A stretch of DNA of 64,000 nt from an uncultured Flavobacteriales bacterium (GCA_943788725.1 CALSRJ010000001.1:310001-374000), one strand, 5' to 3'. Positions 8,783 through 17,920 are shown, numbered from the stretch's first letter. Translations and numbers: made by a program. Notes: a model not told the origin generated them from the letters alone.

Positions 8783-10017
8783 AAACCCTGATCAAGAACG
8801 TGCAGCTCGTCTATCCTGGACATCCAAGGCATAAAAAGAGCTTCTCGATCCTAACCGACGGCAAGAAAGTGCTGGGACTCTCGGGCGATGAAAAACAAGC
8901 GAAAAAGGTAGTCGACGGCAAAGGCATGTATCTCCTTCCTGGCTTGGTTGATGTCCAGTGCCACTCAGGTGAACCAGGCTTTGAAGACAAAGAAGATTTG
9001 CACTCATTGACCCGAGCAGCGAGAGCGGGTGGTTTCACGGATTTATTCATCCTACCGTCAACCAATCCGGTTATAGACTCAAAAAGCGCCGTGAGTTATA
9101 TCACGAAGGCCTCAGGCCTCAATGGTGTGATGATGCACGCGCTTGGCGCCATATCAAAAGACTTGAAGGGAGAGGAGCTCAGTGAAATGTACGATATGTT
9201 TCGCGCGGGTGCACGAGGATTCACAGATGGCAAACACCCCATCAACGATGTGAACATGATGAAGCGTGCCCTGCACTATGTAATGAACTTCCGCGGAATT
9301 GTATTCTCCTTTCCTAACGACGAACGCCTTGCTCCTGGAGGAATGGTGAATGAAAGTCCAGCTAACACCTCTCTTGGGCTTAAATCGACCCCTGTGCTTG
9401 CAGAAGAACTGATGTTGAACCGAGACATTTACTTGCTTCGCTATGCAGACTCTAGAATGCACGTGGCCACCATCAGCTCAGAAGGCAGCGTAAAATTGCT
9501 TGCACAAGCAAAAAAGGAGAAACTCGACATCACTGCTGGGGTTGGGTTGGCTAACCTCTTGTTCAACGAAGATGTGCTCAACAGTTTCGACACCAACTAC
9601 AAAACCAACCCTCCGCTTCGATCTGAAAAAGACAGAAAGGCTTTACTCAAAGGGCTTAAAGCGGGCACCATTGATATGATTGTAACCGATCATACTCCAG
9701 AAGTGATTGAAAACAAAGACGTAGAATTTGACCAGGCCCACAACGGCATGACCATGCTTGAAACTGCACTGGCAGCCTATCAAACCACCCTGAGTGACGA
9801 GCTCGACATCGACACATTTGTGCAAGCCATCTGCTTGCAACCGCGCGCCCGCTTTAGTTTAGAAATGCCTTCTCTGGAAGAAGGTTCAGCATTTCAATTC
9901 ACGCTTTTTGACCCTCAGAAGGAATGGGTATATGATGTGAACAGTAAGCACTCAAAGGCCGCAAACAACCCTTACCTCGGACAAAAGCTCCAAGGAAAAG
10001 TGATAGAAATAGGGTAG
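8779..10017 (+). CDS. dihydroorotase-like protein, probably non-catalytic
   Basis: 412 residues of the class I dihydroorotase/amidohydrolase fold. ATG 8779 overlaps the BatA-type stop. Family landmarks are clear (LPGLVDVQCHSGEPG, DTNYKTNPPLRSEKDRK, TIDMIVTDHTPE), but metal ligands are changed. The usual HxH is QCH, the AHxED histidine region reads FSFPNDE, the CHIST-type histidine is Thr in VATISSEGS, and the PHH pair reads GLAN. The late Asp of TDH is kept. By analogy with non-catalytic PyrC-like subunits that support aspartate transcarbamoylase assembly, it may be a structural pseudo-enzyme. An enzyme annotation of pyrC would be misleading here. Confidence 0.8.
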   Translation: MKTLIKNVQLVYPGHPRHKKSFSILTDGKKVLGLSGDEKQAKKVVDGKGMYLLPGLVDVQCHSGEPGFEDKEDLHSLTRAARAGGFTDLFILPSTNPVIDSKSAVSYITKASGLNGVMMHALGAISKDLKGEELSEMYDMFRAGARGFTDGKHPINDVNMMKRALHYVMNFRGIVFSFPNDERLAPGGMVNESPANTSLGLKSTPVLAEELMLNRDIYLLRYADSRMHVATISSEGSVKLLAQAKKEKLDITAGVGLANLLFNEDVLNSFDTNYKTNPPLRSEKDRKALLKGLKAGTIDMIVTDHTPEVIENKDVEFDQAHNGMTMLETALAAYQTTLSDELDIDTFVQAICLQPRARFSLEMPSLEEGSAFQFTLFDPQKEWVYDVNSKHSKAANNPYLGQKLQGKVIEIG

Positions 10018-10797
10018 TTACAGCGTAATTTTCAATCCATCTTCCGCTATGAAGACGTGTCCTGGAAGGGTGGCGCTGACCTCTTCATGCGTTCCCATCT
10101 GATGACTGATGTGCGTGAGGTAGGCGCGTTCGGGTTGAATTCGTTCAATGACTTCCAAGGCCTCTTCCAGCGAAAAATGCGAGATGTGTGTTTGCTTGCG
10201 AAGGGCATTCAACACCAAGACTTTGGTTCCCTCCAATTTGGACCACTCCTCATCCGGAATAGTATTCGCATCTGTGATGTAGGTAAAATCCTCGATGCGG
10301 AAACCAAGCACAGGCATGCGGTGATGGTAAACCAGTATGGGTTTCCACTCTAAGCCTTCAATGGTAAAGGGTTTATTCGCCTCGATGTTATTGATCTTGA
10401 TTTCTGGAACACCAGGATACTTTATGTCTGCAAAGGCATAGTGAAAATCATTCCGCAAGGCTTTCTCAACATCGCTCGACGCATAGATCTGAACGGCTTT
10501 GCGTTGAATGAAGTTAAATGCACGTACATCGTCCATCCCAGCTGTGTGGTCCTTGTGCTCATGGGTGAAAACAAGGGCAGTAAGATGTTGAATACCGGCA
10601 CGCAGTATTTGGTAACGGAAATCCGGACCGCTGTCGACAACGATGTTCCTCTCCCCTTTTTGAACCAGAATGCTTGAGCGCAAGCGCTTATCTCGCTTAT
10701 CCCTACTCTGGCAAACTTCGCACGGACATCCGATCACCGGCACCCCCATGGAGGTACCTGTGCCTAAAAATGTAACCGTGAGCGGCTCCACAATCAA
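10018..10797 (-). CDS. MBL-fold metallo-hydrolase (PhnP-like)
   Basis: 259 residues. The metallo-beta-lactamase signature THEHKDHTAGMDD is at about residue 78. The start TFLGTGTSMGVPVIGC with CPCEVCQ is typical of the PhnP/YycJ-like group, where cysteines can bind an extra zinc. A late His (LTHISHQMG) and Asp (YITDANT) complete the two-metal site. The family includes phosphodiesterases acting on cyclic phosphates or nucleic acid ends; the substrate is unknown. The start overlaps the cysteine desulfurase stop by 4 bases, and the stop abuts the stop of the convergent dihydroorotase-like gene. Confidence 0.85.
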   Translation of the reverse strand: MIVEPLTVTFLGTGTSMGVPVIGCPCEVCQSRDKRDKRLRSSILVQKGERNIVVDSGPDFRYQILRAGIQHLTALVFTHEHKDHTAGMDDVRAFNFIQRKAVQIYASSDVEKALRNDFHYAFADIKYPGVPEIKINNIEANKPFTIEGLEWKPILVYHHRMPVLGFRIEDFTYITDANTIPDEEWSKLEGTKVLVLNALRKQTHISHFSLEEALEVIERIQPERAYLTHISHQMGTHEEVSATLPGHVFIAEDGLKITL

Positions 10798-11933
10798 GCT
10801 ATCGTTGGAAGTTCATAGATCATCTTGAGCTTATCGATGGTATAATCGACTTCCTCTTTGGTGTTGTACTTGCTGAAAGAAAACCGAACGACGGGTCGAT
10901 TTCCCGGAATATGCAGTTTAGCGAGGACATGGGAACCAATATCTGAACCAGAGCTGCAAGCGCTTCCTCCTGAAGTAGCCACTCCTTCGATGTCCAAATT
11001 GAAGAGCATCATTTCATTCTTGTCCGTCTCTGGAAGGGCCACGTTCAATACGGTATACAACGAATCGCCTTCTGCATCGCCGTTGAAAAGCACGTCTCCC
11101 ATATCCTCGCGGAGTCTTTGCATCATGTACTGTTTCAGCCCCAGGATATAGGCAGAATGCTCGTCAATGTTTTCATAAGCCAGATCCAATGCCTTCACCA
11201 AGCCCATGATGCCATAAACATTTTCGGTACCCGCCCGCATGTTGCGTTCTTGCCCACCTCCGTGCATGATAGGTTGGACTTTTATATCGCTGTTGATGTA
11301 GAGAAAACCAACGCCCTTCGGTCCATGAAATTTGTGCGCTGCGCAAGTCATAAAATCCACATGTGTCTTTTTCAAGTCTATGGGGTAATGCGCGATGGTT
11401 TGCACGGTATCGGTGTGTAGCAATGCTCCGTACTTCTGGCAGAGCGCGCTGACCTCATGCAATGGGAGGATGTTTCCAATCTCATTGTTCGCGTGCATCA
11501 AGCTTACCAATGTCTTTTCATTGGTTTGAAGCAAGGTTTCAAGGTGATCGAGACGCACATGGCCTTTCTCATCGATTTCTACCAAGGACATACGAACCTT
11601 CCCCTCCTCCGCAAGCCTTTCTACGGGATGAAGGACAGCGTGATGCTCAATGGGAGAAGTGATGATGTGGGTAGCTCCTAAATCATTCACACTGCAGAGG
11701 ATGGCCATATTGTCGGCCTCGGTACCTCCGCTGGTGAAGATGATTTCTCCGGGTTCTGCTTTGATGTGCTCGGCCACTCGCTTGCGTCCAAGATCAATGG
11801 CTGCCCTGGTCTTTCGGCCATATGAGTGGGTAGAACTCGGATTACCAAAATCTGCTCGCATGTAGCTGAGCATCTCCTCGATCACCTCCGGATCTAATGG
11901 AGTGGTTGCTGCATTGTCAAAATATATGTTCAT
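10794..11933 (-). CDS. cysteine desulfurase (NifS/IscS family)
   Basis: 379 residues. It is a PLP enzyme that releases sulfur from cysteine for Fe-S clusters and thiolated tRNA. It opens with IYFDNAATTPLDP. The PLP lysine lies in CAAHKFHGPKGVGFLY (about residue 200) and the catalytic cysteine in SGGSACSSGSDIGSHV (about residue 321). The length is normal. It follows glmM by 15 bases and is translationally coupled to the MBL-fold gene. The lack of an adjacent iscU suggests a general or tRNA-thiolation role, but this cannot be decided here. Confidence 0.92.
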   Translation of the reverse strand: MNIYFDNAATTPLDPEVIEEMLSYMRADFGNPSSTHSYGRKTRAAIDLGRKRVAEHIKAEPGEIIFTSGGTEADNMAILCSVNDLGATHIITSPIEHHAVLHPVERLAEEGKVRMSLVEIDEKGHVRLDHLETLLQTNEKTLVSLMHANNEIGNILPLHEVSALCQKYGALLHTDTVQTIAHYPIDLKKTHVDFMTCAAHKFHGPKGVGFLYINSDIKVQPIMHGGGQERNMRAGTENVYGIMGLVKALDLAYENIDEHSAYILGLKQYMMQRLREDMGDVLFNGDAEGDSLYTVLNVALPETDKNEMMLFNLDIEGVATSGGSACSSGSDIGSHVLAKLHIPGNRPVVRFSFSKYNTKEEVDYTIDKLKMIYELPTIA

Positions 11934-11948
11934 GGCAAATAGATTGGA

Positions 11949-13334
11949 TCAGATGAGAGCTGACAATTCTTTTTCAATGCGCTCGGCAAGGGCTTCTGCA
12001 GAAGCTTTGGAAGCGCTTTCGGTGTAAATTCGAATGATGGGCTCTGTATTGCTTTTTCTCAGGTGCACCCATTCATCTGCGAAATCGATCTTTAATCCGT
12101 CGATGGTATTGACGTTCTCCGAGGCATAGCGTTCCTTCATGGCATCGATGAGCACGTCAGGCTCCATGCCAGGCTTCAATTGAATCTTGTTCTTGGCCAT
12201 CTCATAGTGAGGATAACCTGCACGCAACGCTGACATTGTCACGCCTTTCTTCGCTAAGTGAGTGAGGAACAAGGCGATTCCAATCAACGAGTCACGCCCA
12301 TAGTGAAAGTCTGGCACGATGATGCCACCGTTACCTTCGCCGCCAATGACTGCATGCTCTTCCTTCATTTTCGTAACCACGTTCACCTCGCCAACAGCAC
12401 TGGCAAAGTAGTTCTGGCCTGCAGCAGAAGTCACGTCTTTCAATGCACGGGAAGAACTCAAATTAGAAACCGTAACACCGGGACGCGCTTGCATGTAATA
12501 GTCGGCAATTGCTACCAGCGTATACTCTTCGCCAAACATTTCACCGTCTTCAGAGATAAGCGCCAGTCGGTCTACGTCAGGGTCAACCACAATTCCGAGG
12601 TCAAAGCCTTGCGTTCGAACTACATCCGATATCTCGGTGAGGTTCTGCTTGAGTGGCTCAGGGTTGTGTGCAAAAATGCCTGTCACCTCTCCGTTGATCA
12701 TCCGCACATCAGAAACGCCAAGTCGCTCTAACAACTGCGGGATCGCCAAGGCTCCAGTGGAGTTCACCGGGTCAACAGCCACCTTGAATCCTGCAGCACG
12801 AATCGCATCAACATCCACCAGCTCATAGGCCAAGACTTGATCGATGTGTCGTTCTATCCACCCAGACTCCAATCGATAACTACCCGTTTGGTGCACATCT
12901 GGGAAATCAAAATCGGCATTCCTGATCTGATCTAGTAATTGCTTTCCCTCCTCTGCTGAAATGAATTCACCCTTAGCATTCAGCAACTTAAGAGCATTCC
13001 ATTCAATCGGATTATGGCTCGCCGTTAATATGATTCCGCCATCTGCCTTCAGGCCAGGAACAGCTATCTCAACCGTCGGCGTTGTACTGAGGCCCAGATC
13101 CACTGCGTGAACCCCCGATGCTTGCAGCGTGCCTGATACAACATTGGACAGCCATTGACCACTAGGGCGTGCATCGCGCCCAATCACCACAGTGGGCGAG
13201 GTCTTGCCAGATCGTTGTTTTATGAAGTTCGAAAAGGCCGTTGAGAAGGCCACGGCGTCTACTGGTGTCAGGTTGTCTCCCGGTTTACCACCGATGGTGC
13301 CGCGCGTGCCTGAAATGGAGGATATCAGCGTCAT
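11949..13334 (-). CDS. glmM: phosphoglucosamine mutase GlmM-type
   Basis: 461 residues from the ATG at 13334, chosen because a TATCTTTG -7 box lies at 13351-13358; an upstream in-frame start at 13397 would place the box inside the gene. The protein opens MTLISSISGTRGTIGG. The phosphoserine loop is TASHNPIEWNALK (about residue 100), the metal loop DPDVDRLAL (about 245), the sugar loop GEGNGGI, and the phosphate-binding end is RKSNTEPIIRIYTE. It converts glucosamine-6-phosphate to glucosamine-1-phosphate for peptidoglycan and LPS. Phosphomannomutase is the alternative reading within the family. Confidence 0.87.
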   Translation of the reverse strand: MTLISSISGTRGTIGGKPGDNLTPVDAVAFSTAFSNFIKQRSGKTSPTVVIGRDARPSGQWLSNVVSGTLQASGVHAVDLGLSTTPTVEIAVPGLKADGGIILTASHNPIEWNALKLLNAKGEFISAEEGKQLLDQIRNADFDFPDVHQTGSYRLESGWIERHIDQVLAYELVDVDAIRAAGFKVAVDPVNSTGALAIPQLLERLGVSDVRMINGEVTGIFAHNPEPLKQNLTEISDVVRTQGFDLGIVVDPDVDRLALISEDGEMFGEEYTLVAIADYYMQARPGVTVSNLSSSRALKDVTSAAGQNYFASAVGEVNVVTKMKEEHAVIGGEGNGGIIVPDFHYGRDSLIGIALFLTHLAKKGVTMSALRAGYPHYEMAKNKIQLKPGMEPDVLIDAMKERYASENVNTIDGLKIDFADEWVHLRKSNTEPIIRIYTESASKASAEALAERIEKELSALI

Positions 13335-13350
13335 TTTATCAGAAAGAGCG

Positions 13351-13358
13351 CAAAGATA
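13351..13358 (-). promoter_or_regulatory. -7 box TATCTTTG of glmM
   Basis: Read on the minus strand this is a perfect TAnnTTTG element 16 bases ahead of the ATG at 13334. It supports the shorter GlmM start and a promoter for the glmM, desulfurase and MBL gene group. No clear -33 TTG is seen. Confidence 0.5.
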
Positions 13359-13507
13359 GATTTCCCTTGCAGATGACCTTGAACTCACATGGCTCAAACT
13401 TGTTATAAACGGGCTGTATTGCAGGAATATTCAGCACTTTTGCACTTATGTTCAGAACCCTGTTGATAACGCTTCGCTGCTTAAAACTCAACCGGTATAT
13501 CAAATTT

Positions 13508-13515
13508 TAAATTTG
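13508..13515 (+). promoter_or_regulatory. -7 box TAAATTTG of the TPR gene
   Basis: A perfect TAnnTTTG element 17 bases ahead of the ATG at 13533, in an A+T-rich stretch. The divergent spacer 13359-13507 holds nothing else that I can name. Confidence 0.5.
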
Positions 13516-13532
13516 CTTATACCCCACGTTCT

Positions 13533-14945
13533 ATGGAAGAATTCGATGATAACTACTTCAGCGAGAGCGACCTAAACAGTCTAGTAAATCGCTTTGAAAG
13601 GATGATAGAAGATGGTTCCTCTGCCTACTACGAGGTAGACGATCTAGAATCTCTGCTCGACCATTTCATGATGCATCAGCGCCTTGAGCTCGCCTTTAAA
13701 GTGGTGGAGACGGCGCACTCGCAGCACCCAGCCAATCGACAACTCACCATCAAAGAGGCTGAATTACTGTCGCTGGCAGATAAGCATAATGAAGCATTGA
13801 CACTGCTGGGAGAAGTAGAGGTCTTTGAGCATTTCAATCCTGATTTTCACATGACCAAGGCCAGCATCCTGAGTCAGTGCGGGAAGTACGAAAAGGCGAT
13901 CCGCAGCCTGCATCATGCGTTGGAGTGTTCAGTGGCTGAACCCGACGTAGTTTACATGAACTTGGCCATAGAGCATCAAAACCTAGAGCAATACAAGGAG
14001 GCTACCGACTTCTTGCTGGAGGCATTGAAGATCAACCCAAACAACGAGGACGCAATCTACGAACTGGCTTATTGCTACGAGCTTACCAAGAACTACGAAG
14101 AAGCCATTTCCACCTTCAAAAGGGTGATCGACAAAACTCCCTACAACGGACATGCTTGGTTTAACTTAGGAGCTGCCTACCAAGCCTTTGGCGAGTTTGA
14201 AAAGGCCCTGACGGCGTTTGACTATGTGATCCTCATCGACGAAGGATTTCATGCCGCCTACTTTAACAAGGCAAACGTATTGGTGCGCCTTGACCGGCAC
14301 GCAGATGCGATTGAGCTTTACAAGAAGGCCCTTGCCTTTGACATTTTAGACTCTTTGATCTACTTCTACATTGGAGATTGCTACGACCATATTGGAGATT
14401 TCAAGAACGCTTTGGTTCATTTTGAGAAATCACTCAAGAAAGACGAAACCATGGCAGAGGCTTGGATTGGCGCCAGCAGTGCATTGGACGAATTGAACCG
14501 CGAGCTCGAGGCGCTCGAATACGCTAAGAATGCGCTGCATTTGGATCCAGAAAATGGAGACTACCATTGTTTTCTTGCAGGCCTTCAGATGAAATACGAC
14601 CTATTGATCGAGAGTGCGGATTCTTTTGAAAAAGCCATCACCAACGGATATATACACGAGGACCTTTGGGAGGATTACACCCAACTGAGTCTTTCGATGA
14701 AAAATTACGACTTGGCTCGATCTATCATAGACCGTGGACTGACGACGTTTCCCAACAACCACTTGCTCAGCTTATACGAATGCATTGTGCAGTACCAAAA
14801 GGGTGATGAGGAGATTGCGTTTGAAAAGCTCGTTGAGCTGCTCATTCAGGAGCCTGAGCTCATTGAAGAGTTTGTGATGTACTACCCAAAAGCGGTAGAG
14901 AGCAAAGACATTCAGTTCCTCATCCACTCTTTGAACCAGAAATAA
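13533..14945 (+). CDS. tetratricopeptide repeat protein
   Basis: 470 residues made almost wholly of TPR hairpins from about residue 35 to 455. Clear repeat cores include YMNLAIEHQNLEQYKEATDF, AIYELAYCYELTKNYEEAI, AWFNLGAAYQAFGEFEKAL and YFYIGDCYDHIGDFKNALV. There is no signal peptide and no membrane segment, so it is expected to be a cytoplasmic scaffold. The first 30 residues are acidic (MEEFDDNYFSESD). The partner is unknown. A separate rhodanese operon follows after 62 bases. A plain cytoplasmic TPR protein at this position is common in Bacteroidota. Confidence 0.88.
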   Translation: MEEFDDNYFSESDLNSLVNRFERMIEDGSSAYYEVDDLESLLDHFMMHQRLELAFKVVETAHSQHPANRQLTIKEAELLSLADKHNEALTLLGEVEVFEHFNPDFHMTKASILSQCGKYEKAIRSLHHALECSVAEPDVVYMNLAIEHQNLEQYKEATDFLLEALKINPNNEDAIYELAYCYELTKNYEEAISTFKRVIDKTPYNGHAWFNLGAAYQAFGEFEKALTAFDYVILIDEGFHAAYFNKANVLVRLDRHADAIELYKKALAFDILDSLIYFYIGDCYDHIGDFKNALVHFEKSLKKDETMAEAWIGASSALDELNRELEALEYAKNALHLDPENGDYHCFLAGLQMKYDLLIESADSFEKAITNGYIHEDLWEDYTQLSLSMKNYDLARSIIDRGLTTFPNNHLLSLYECIVQYQKGDEEIAFEKLVELLIQEPELIEEFVMYYPKAVESKDIQFLIHSLNQK

Positions 14946-14963
14946 GGGTCCAAACACGTCAAC

Positions 14964-14986
14964 GCGATGCTGTAAACTTGCATCGC
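14964..14986. repeat. inverted repeat between the TPR and rhodanese genes
   Basis: GCGATGC (14964-14970) and GCATCGC (14980-14986) form a perfect 7-bp stem with a 9-base loop. A near -7 box, TAAACTTG (one mismatch), lies inside at 14973-14980. No T-run follows, so it is not a good terminator. It may be an mRNA hairpin or a binding site at the rhodanese promoter. Confidence 0.35.
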
Positions 14987-15007
14987 TAAACCCTCTAGAA
15001 CCATCAC

Positions 15008-15322
15008 ATGAGAGAGATCAGTGTAAAAGAACTCAAAGCCAAACTCGATTCCGGAGAAGACATTCAGGTGATTGACGTGCGCGAAGTAAACGAGTACGCA
15101 TACTGCAATATAGGGGCAGACTTGTTGCCCATGGGACAGATCATGATGAATCTTGACAAAGTATCGAAGGACAAAGACGTGGTTATTCACTGCAAGTCTG
15201 GCGGTCGCTCTGGGGCCATCGTGAATGCACTCATGGCACGCGGATTTTCGAATGTCATCAACTTACGCGGAGGAATATTGGCATGGTCAGAAGAAGTTGA
15301 CCCAAGCATCCCCACCTACTGA
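15008..15322 (+). CDS. single-domain rhodanese-like sulfurtransferase
   Basis: 104 residues, one rhodanese domain. The active-site loop is HCKSGGRSGAIV, with the catalytic Cys at about residue 63 kept, and the structural IDVREVNEY motif is at about residue 24. The family carries sulfur as a persulfide, but substrate and partner are unknown. The stop and the next start share one base (TGATG), so it is coupled to the DUF368 flippase. No signal peptide is present. This rhodanese-DUF368 pairing has no obvious biochemical reason. Confidence 0.88.
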   Translation: MREISVKELKAKLDSGEDIQVIDVREVNEYAYCNIGADLLPMGQIMMNLDKVSKDKDVVIHCKSGGRSGAIVNALMARGFSNVINLRGGILAWSEEVDPSIPTY

Positions 15323-16293
15323 TGCAAGGCACGAAAGAAATCATTCTCAATGCACTGAAAGGCTCAGCGATGGGCATAGCCGAAGTTATTCCAGGCGTCA
15401 GCGGAGGAACCATTGCCTTCATTACAGGCATCTACGAGCGATTACTCAACGTAATTAAGTCCATCGGACCCGATGTGTGGAATGCGTGGAGAAAGGACGG
15501 CTTAAAAGGCGTTTGGAAGGCCATGGATGGAGTTTTCCTCTCCTCCCTACTCATTGGTATGGTTGCCGGAATAGGCATCGGCGTCTTTCTCATCACGTAT
15601 TTACTGGAGACTTACCCCCTCTTTGTTTGGTCCTACTTCTTCGGACTGATCCTAGTGAGCGCACTTTTCGTCGGACGGGAGATCAAGGCCTGGAATGGAA
15701 AACGAATCCTAGGCATCACCATTGGTGCCGCAGTAGCCTACTGCATTACCGTAGCCGTACCGGCCCCGGGTAATCCAGCACTTTACTTTGTCTTTATCTC
15801 TGGCGCAATCGCTGTTAGCGCCTTACTCCTACCAGGTATATCAGGAAGCTTCATTCTCCTGCTCATGGGGATGTACAGCTACATAATCCCCACCGTAAAG
15901 GAGGCGCTTAAAACCTTCCAACCCGATCAGTTGATCATCCTCGCAACTTTCGGAAGCGGTATGTTGTTCGGAATGATTTTCTTCTCTAGGCTACTCTCGT
16001 GGACTTTTAAAAACTACCACGATGCAACTCTTTCAGCACTCACAGGCTTCCTCATCGGCTCATTGAATAAGATATGGCCTTGGCAAGAGGTTTTGGAAAC
16101 CATGACCAAAGAAAGCGGCGATACCGTCGTGGTATTCAGTCGTAGTGTACTTCCGGGTGCATTCGAAAACGTACAAGACAATTTCTTGTACGGAAACGAC
16201 CCAAAGATCTTGGGTTGCATTGTGTTAATGCTGGCTGGCTTTTTAACCGTGATAGCTGCAGAGTGGATCGCAACCAAATTACAACGATCGTGA
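15322..16293 (+). CDS. DUF368 (PopT-type) undecaprenyl phosphate flippase
   Basis: 323 residues with about eight to ten membrane segments. Two internal, similar glycine-rich loops mark the family: AEVIPGVSGGTIAFITGIYE near residue 21 and ALLLPGISGSFILLLMGMYS near residue 172. DUF368 proteins were recently shown in other bacteria to recycle undecaprenyl phosphate to the cytoplasmic face of the membrane. It overlaps rhodanese upstream and aroE downstream. Function is by family; nothing in the sequence contradicts it. Confidence 0.85.
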   Translation: MQGTKEIILNALKGSAMGIAEVIPGVSGGTIAFITGIYERLLNVIKSIGPDVWNAWRKDGLKGVWKAMDGVFLSSLLIGMVAGIGIGVFLITYLLETYPLFVWSYFFGLILVSALFVGREIKAWNGKRILGITIGAAVAYCITVAVPAPGNPALYFVFISGAIAVSALLLPGISGSFILLLMGMYSYIIPTVKEALKTFQPDQLIILATFGSGMLFGMIFFSRLLSWTFKNYHDATLSALTGFLIGSLNKIWPWQEVLETMTKESGDTVVVFSRSVLPGAFENVQDNFLYGNDPKILGCIVLMLAGFLTVIAAEWIATKLQRS

Positions 16294-17012
16294 CGCGCTA
16301 CGGATTGATCGGCGCATCCCTCTCCCATTCGTTTTCACCGCGCTATTTCGAACAGAAATTCAAGGGTATGCGCTCAAGCGATTACAGCTATAAAGCTTTT
16401 GAGTTGGACTCTATAAATAAAGTAGCTCAACTCATTGATAAAGAGTCATTAAAGGGGTTTAATATAACCATACCATTTAAGGAATCCATCATCCCTTTCT
16501 TGGATGAAATGACACCAGAGGCGGAGGCCATCGGAGCTGTAAATTGTGTGCAAGTAAAGGAAGGGAAGATGGTAGGATTCAACACGGATGTGGACGGATT
16601 CAAGGGAGCTTTGGAAGAGTTCACCGAAGGCAATAGGATCGAACGTGCTATCGTATTAGGAAATGGTGGGGCCGCGAAAGCCGTGCTGTATGTATTGAAT
16701 GGCCTAGGTATTCTCTATGAAATTGTTTCGCGCAAAGGAGACAAGAATTATGAGAACCTAGCGGCTTCAGAGGTGCGCCGAGCTGACCTCATTATCAACA
16801 CCACTCCCTTAGGCATGCACCCTGATGAGCTAAGCTTTCCTGACATTCCGTATGAAGCGCTTACTTCTAGACACTTTGTAATGGACCTGGTTTACAACCC
16901 AGCCCAAACGCTCTTTTTGAAAAAGGCCAGTATCTTAGGGGCGAGTACAATGAACGGAGAACGCATGCTCGCGTTACAAGCGGAGAAAAGCTGGGATATC
17001 TGGCAGGGCTAG
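16290..17012 (+). CDS. aroE: shikimate dehydrogenase
   Basis: 240 residues from the GTG at 16290, which overlaps the flippase stop (GTGA). The protein begins TRYGLIGASLSHSFSPRYF, the shikimate-binding motif. The conserved Lys is in FNITIPFKES (about residue 60), NTDVDGF follows, and the NADP loop is LGNGGAAKAV (about residue 126). It reduces 3-dehydroshikimate to shikimate. It is at the short end for AroE, as often in Bacteroidota. aroC at 32324-33391 serves the same pathway. Confidence 0.92.
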   Translation: MTRYGLIGASLSHSFSPRYFEQKFKGMRSSDYSYKAFELDSINKVAQLIDKESLKGFNITIPFKESIIPFLDEMTPEAEAIGAVNCVQVKEGKMVGFNTDVDGFKGALEEFTEGNRIERAIVLGNGGAAKAVLYVLNGLGILYEIVSRKGDKNYENLAASEVRRADLIINTTPLGMHPDELSFPDIPYEALTSRHFVMDLVYNPAQTLFLKKASILGASTMNGERMLALQAEKSWDIWQG

Positions 17013-17020
17013 CCGACGAC

Positions 17021-17920
17021 TTACTCAGGCACGTGAACTGATTGTAAATACGCCTGGGTCTGCATTTCTTCGCCGTCTATCGGCCAGTCTTGTGTGTACT
17101 TCCACCCTGTCTCCGGCGGCAAGCTCATCAGTATGGAGTCAATCCTCCCGTCGGTGTCTAGACCGAATTTCGTACCCTTATCAAGTACCAAGTTGAATTC
17201 TACGTACCTACTTCTTCTGTGCATTTGCCAAGCCTTATGTAGGTCAGTGAATGGCTTTTGGTGATTTGCGAGCATCAGCTGCGTGTATATTGGGGCAAAC
17301 TGCTCTCCTACTGCCTGCACGAATGCAAACAAGTCAGACTTGCTCTTTCCCTCTGTCGCAGTGCTGAGTCGGTCGAAGAAAATCCCACTTACGCCGCGTG
17401 ATTCCTTTCTGTGTTTGATGTAGAAGTATTCATCTGCCCATTTCGAAAAGCGCGGATGGTACGCAGGATCATGGAGATCGCACACTTGTTTTAGCTGAGC
17501 GTGAAACCAATCGGCTTGGTCTTGTACGACGTAATGAGGCGTGAGGTCAATTCCTCCTCCAAACCACCAGACATCCTCACTCATTTCAAAGTAACGGACG
17601 TTCATGTGGATGATGGGGACGTGTGGATTATCAGGATGCATGACGATGGAGACCCCTGTAGCGAAAAACGCATCTGAGTCCACCCCGAGCGCCTTTTGGA
17701 TCTTATCTGGGAGGGAACCGTGTACAACAGAGAAGTTCACACCTCCCTTACTGATGATCTTTCCATTCTCAATCACACGGGTGTGACCTCCCCCTCCTCC
17801 TGGCCGTTCCCATGTCTCGCTTTGAAAACCACCTCCTCCGTCCGCTTCTTCGATGGAAGCACAAATCCGAGATTGGAGTCCATGAAACCAGTCGGCTATT
17901 TGCTCTTTTGTACCGGCCAT
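17021..17920 (-). CDS. hemF: oxygen-dependent coproporphyrinogen III oxidase
   Basis: 299 residues, the normal length. Signatures are MHVRYFEM (about residue 121), WWFGGGIDLTPHYV (about 133), HHE-region residues KWADEYFYIKHR, and GGIFFD-like SGIFFDRLS. It makes protoporphyrinogen IX from coproporphyrinogen III with O2, so the organism has an oxygen-using heme route. The start lies 25 bases inside the end of the LysM protein gene, so it is read from the guaA-LysM transcript. It is convergent with aroE, 8 bases away. Confidence 0.93.
   Translation of the reverse strand: MAGTKEQIADWFHGLQSRICASIEEADGGGGFQSETWERPGGGGGHTRVIENGKIISKGGVNFSVVHGSLPDKIQKALGVDSDAFFATGVSIVMHPDNPHVPIIHMNVRYFEMSEDVWWFGGGIDLTPHYVVQDQADWFHAQLKQVCDLHDPAYHPRFSKWADEYFYIKHRKESRGVSGIFFDRLSTATEGKSKSDLFAFVQAVGEQFAPIYTQLMLANHQKPFTDLHKAWQMHRRSRYVEFNLVLDKGTKFGLDTDGRIDSILMSLPPETGWKYTQDWPIDGEEMQTQAYLQSVHVPE

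Noticed and set aside
8779-10017. Annotation as an active pyrC
   Set aside because: Most metal-binding histidines are replaced.
12258-12731. A 157-residue plus-strand frame
   Set aside because: It is antisense to glmM and is a by-product of codon bias.
14964-14986. The hairpin as a terminator of the TPR gene
   Set aside because: No T-run follows the stem on either strand; kept only as an inverted repeat.
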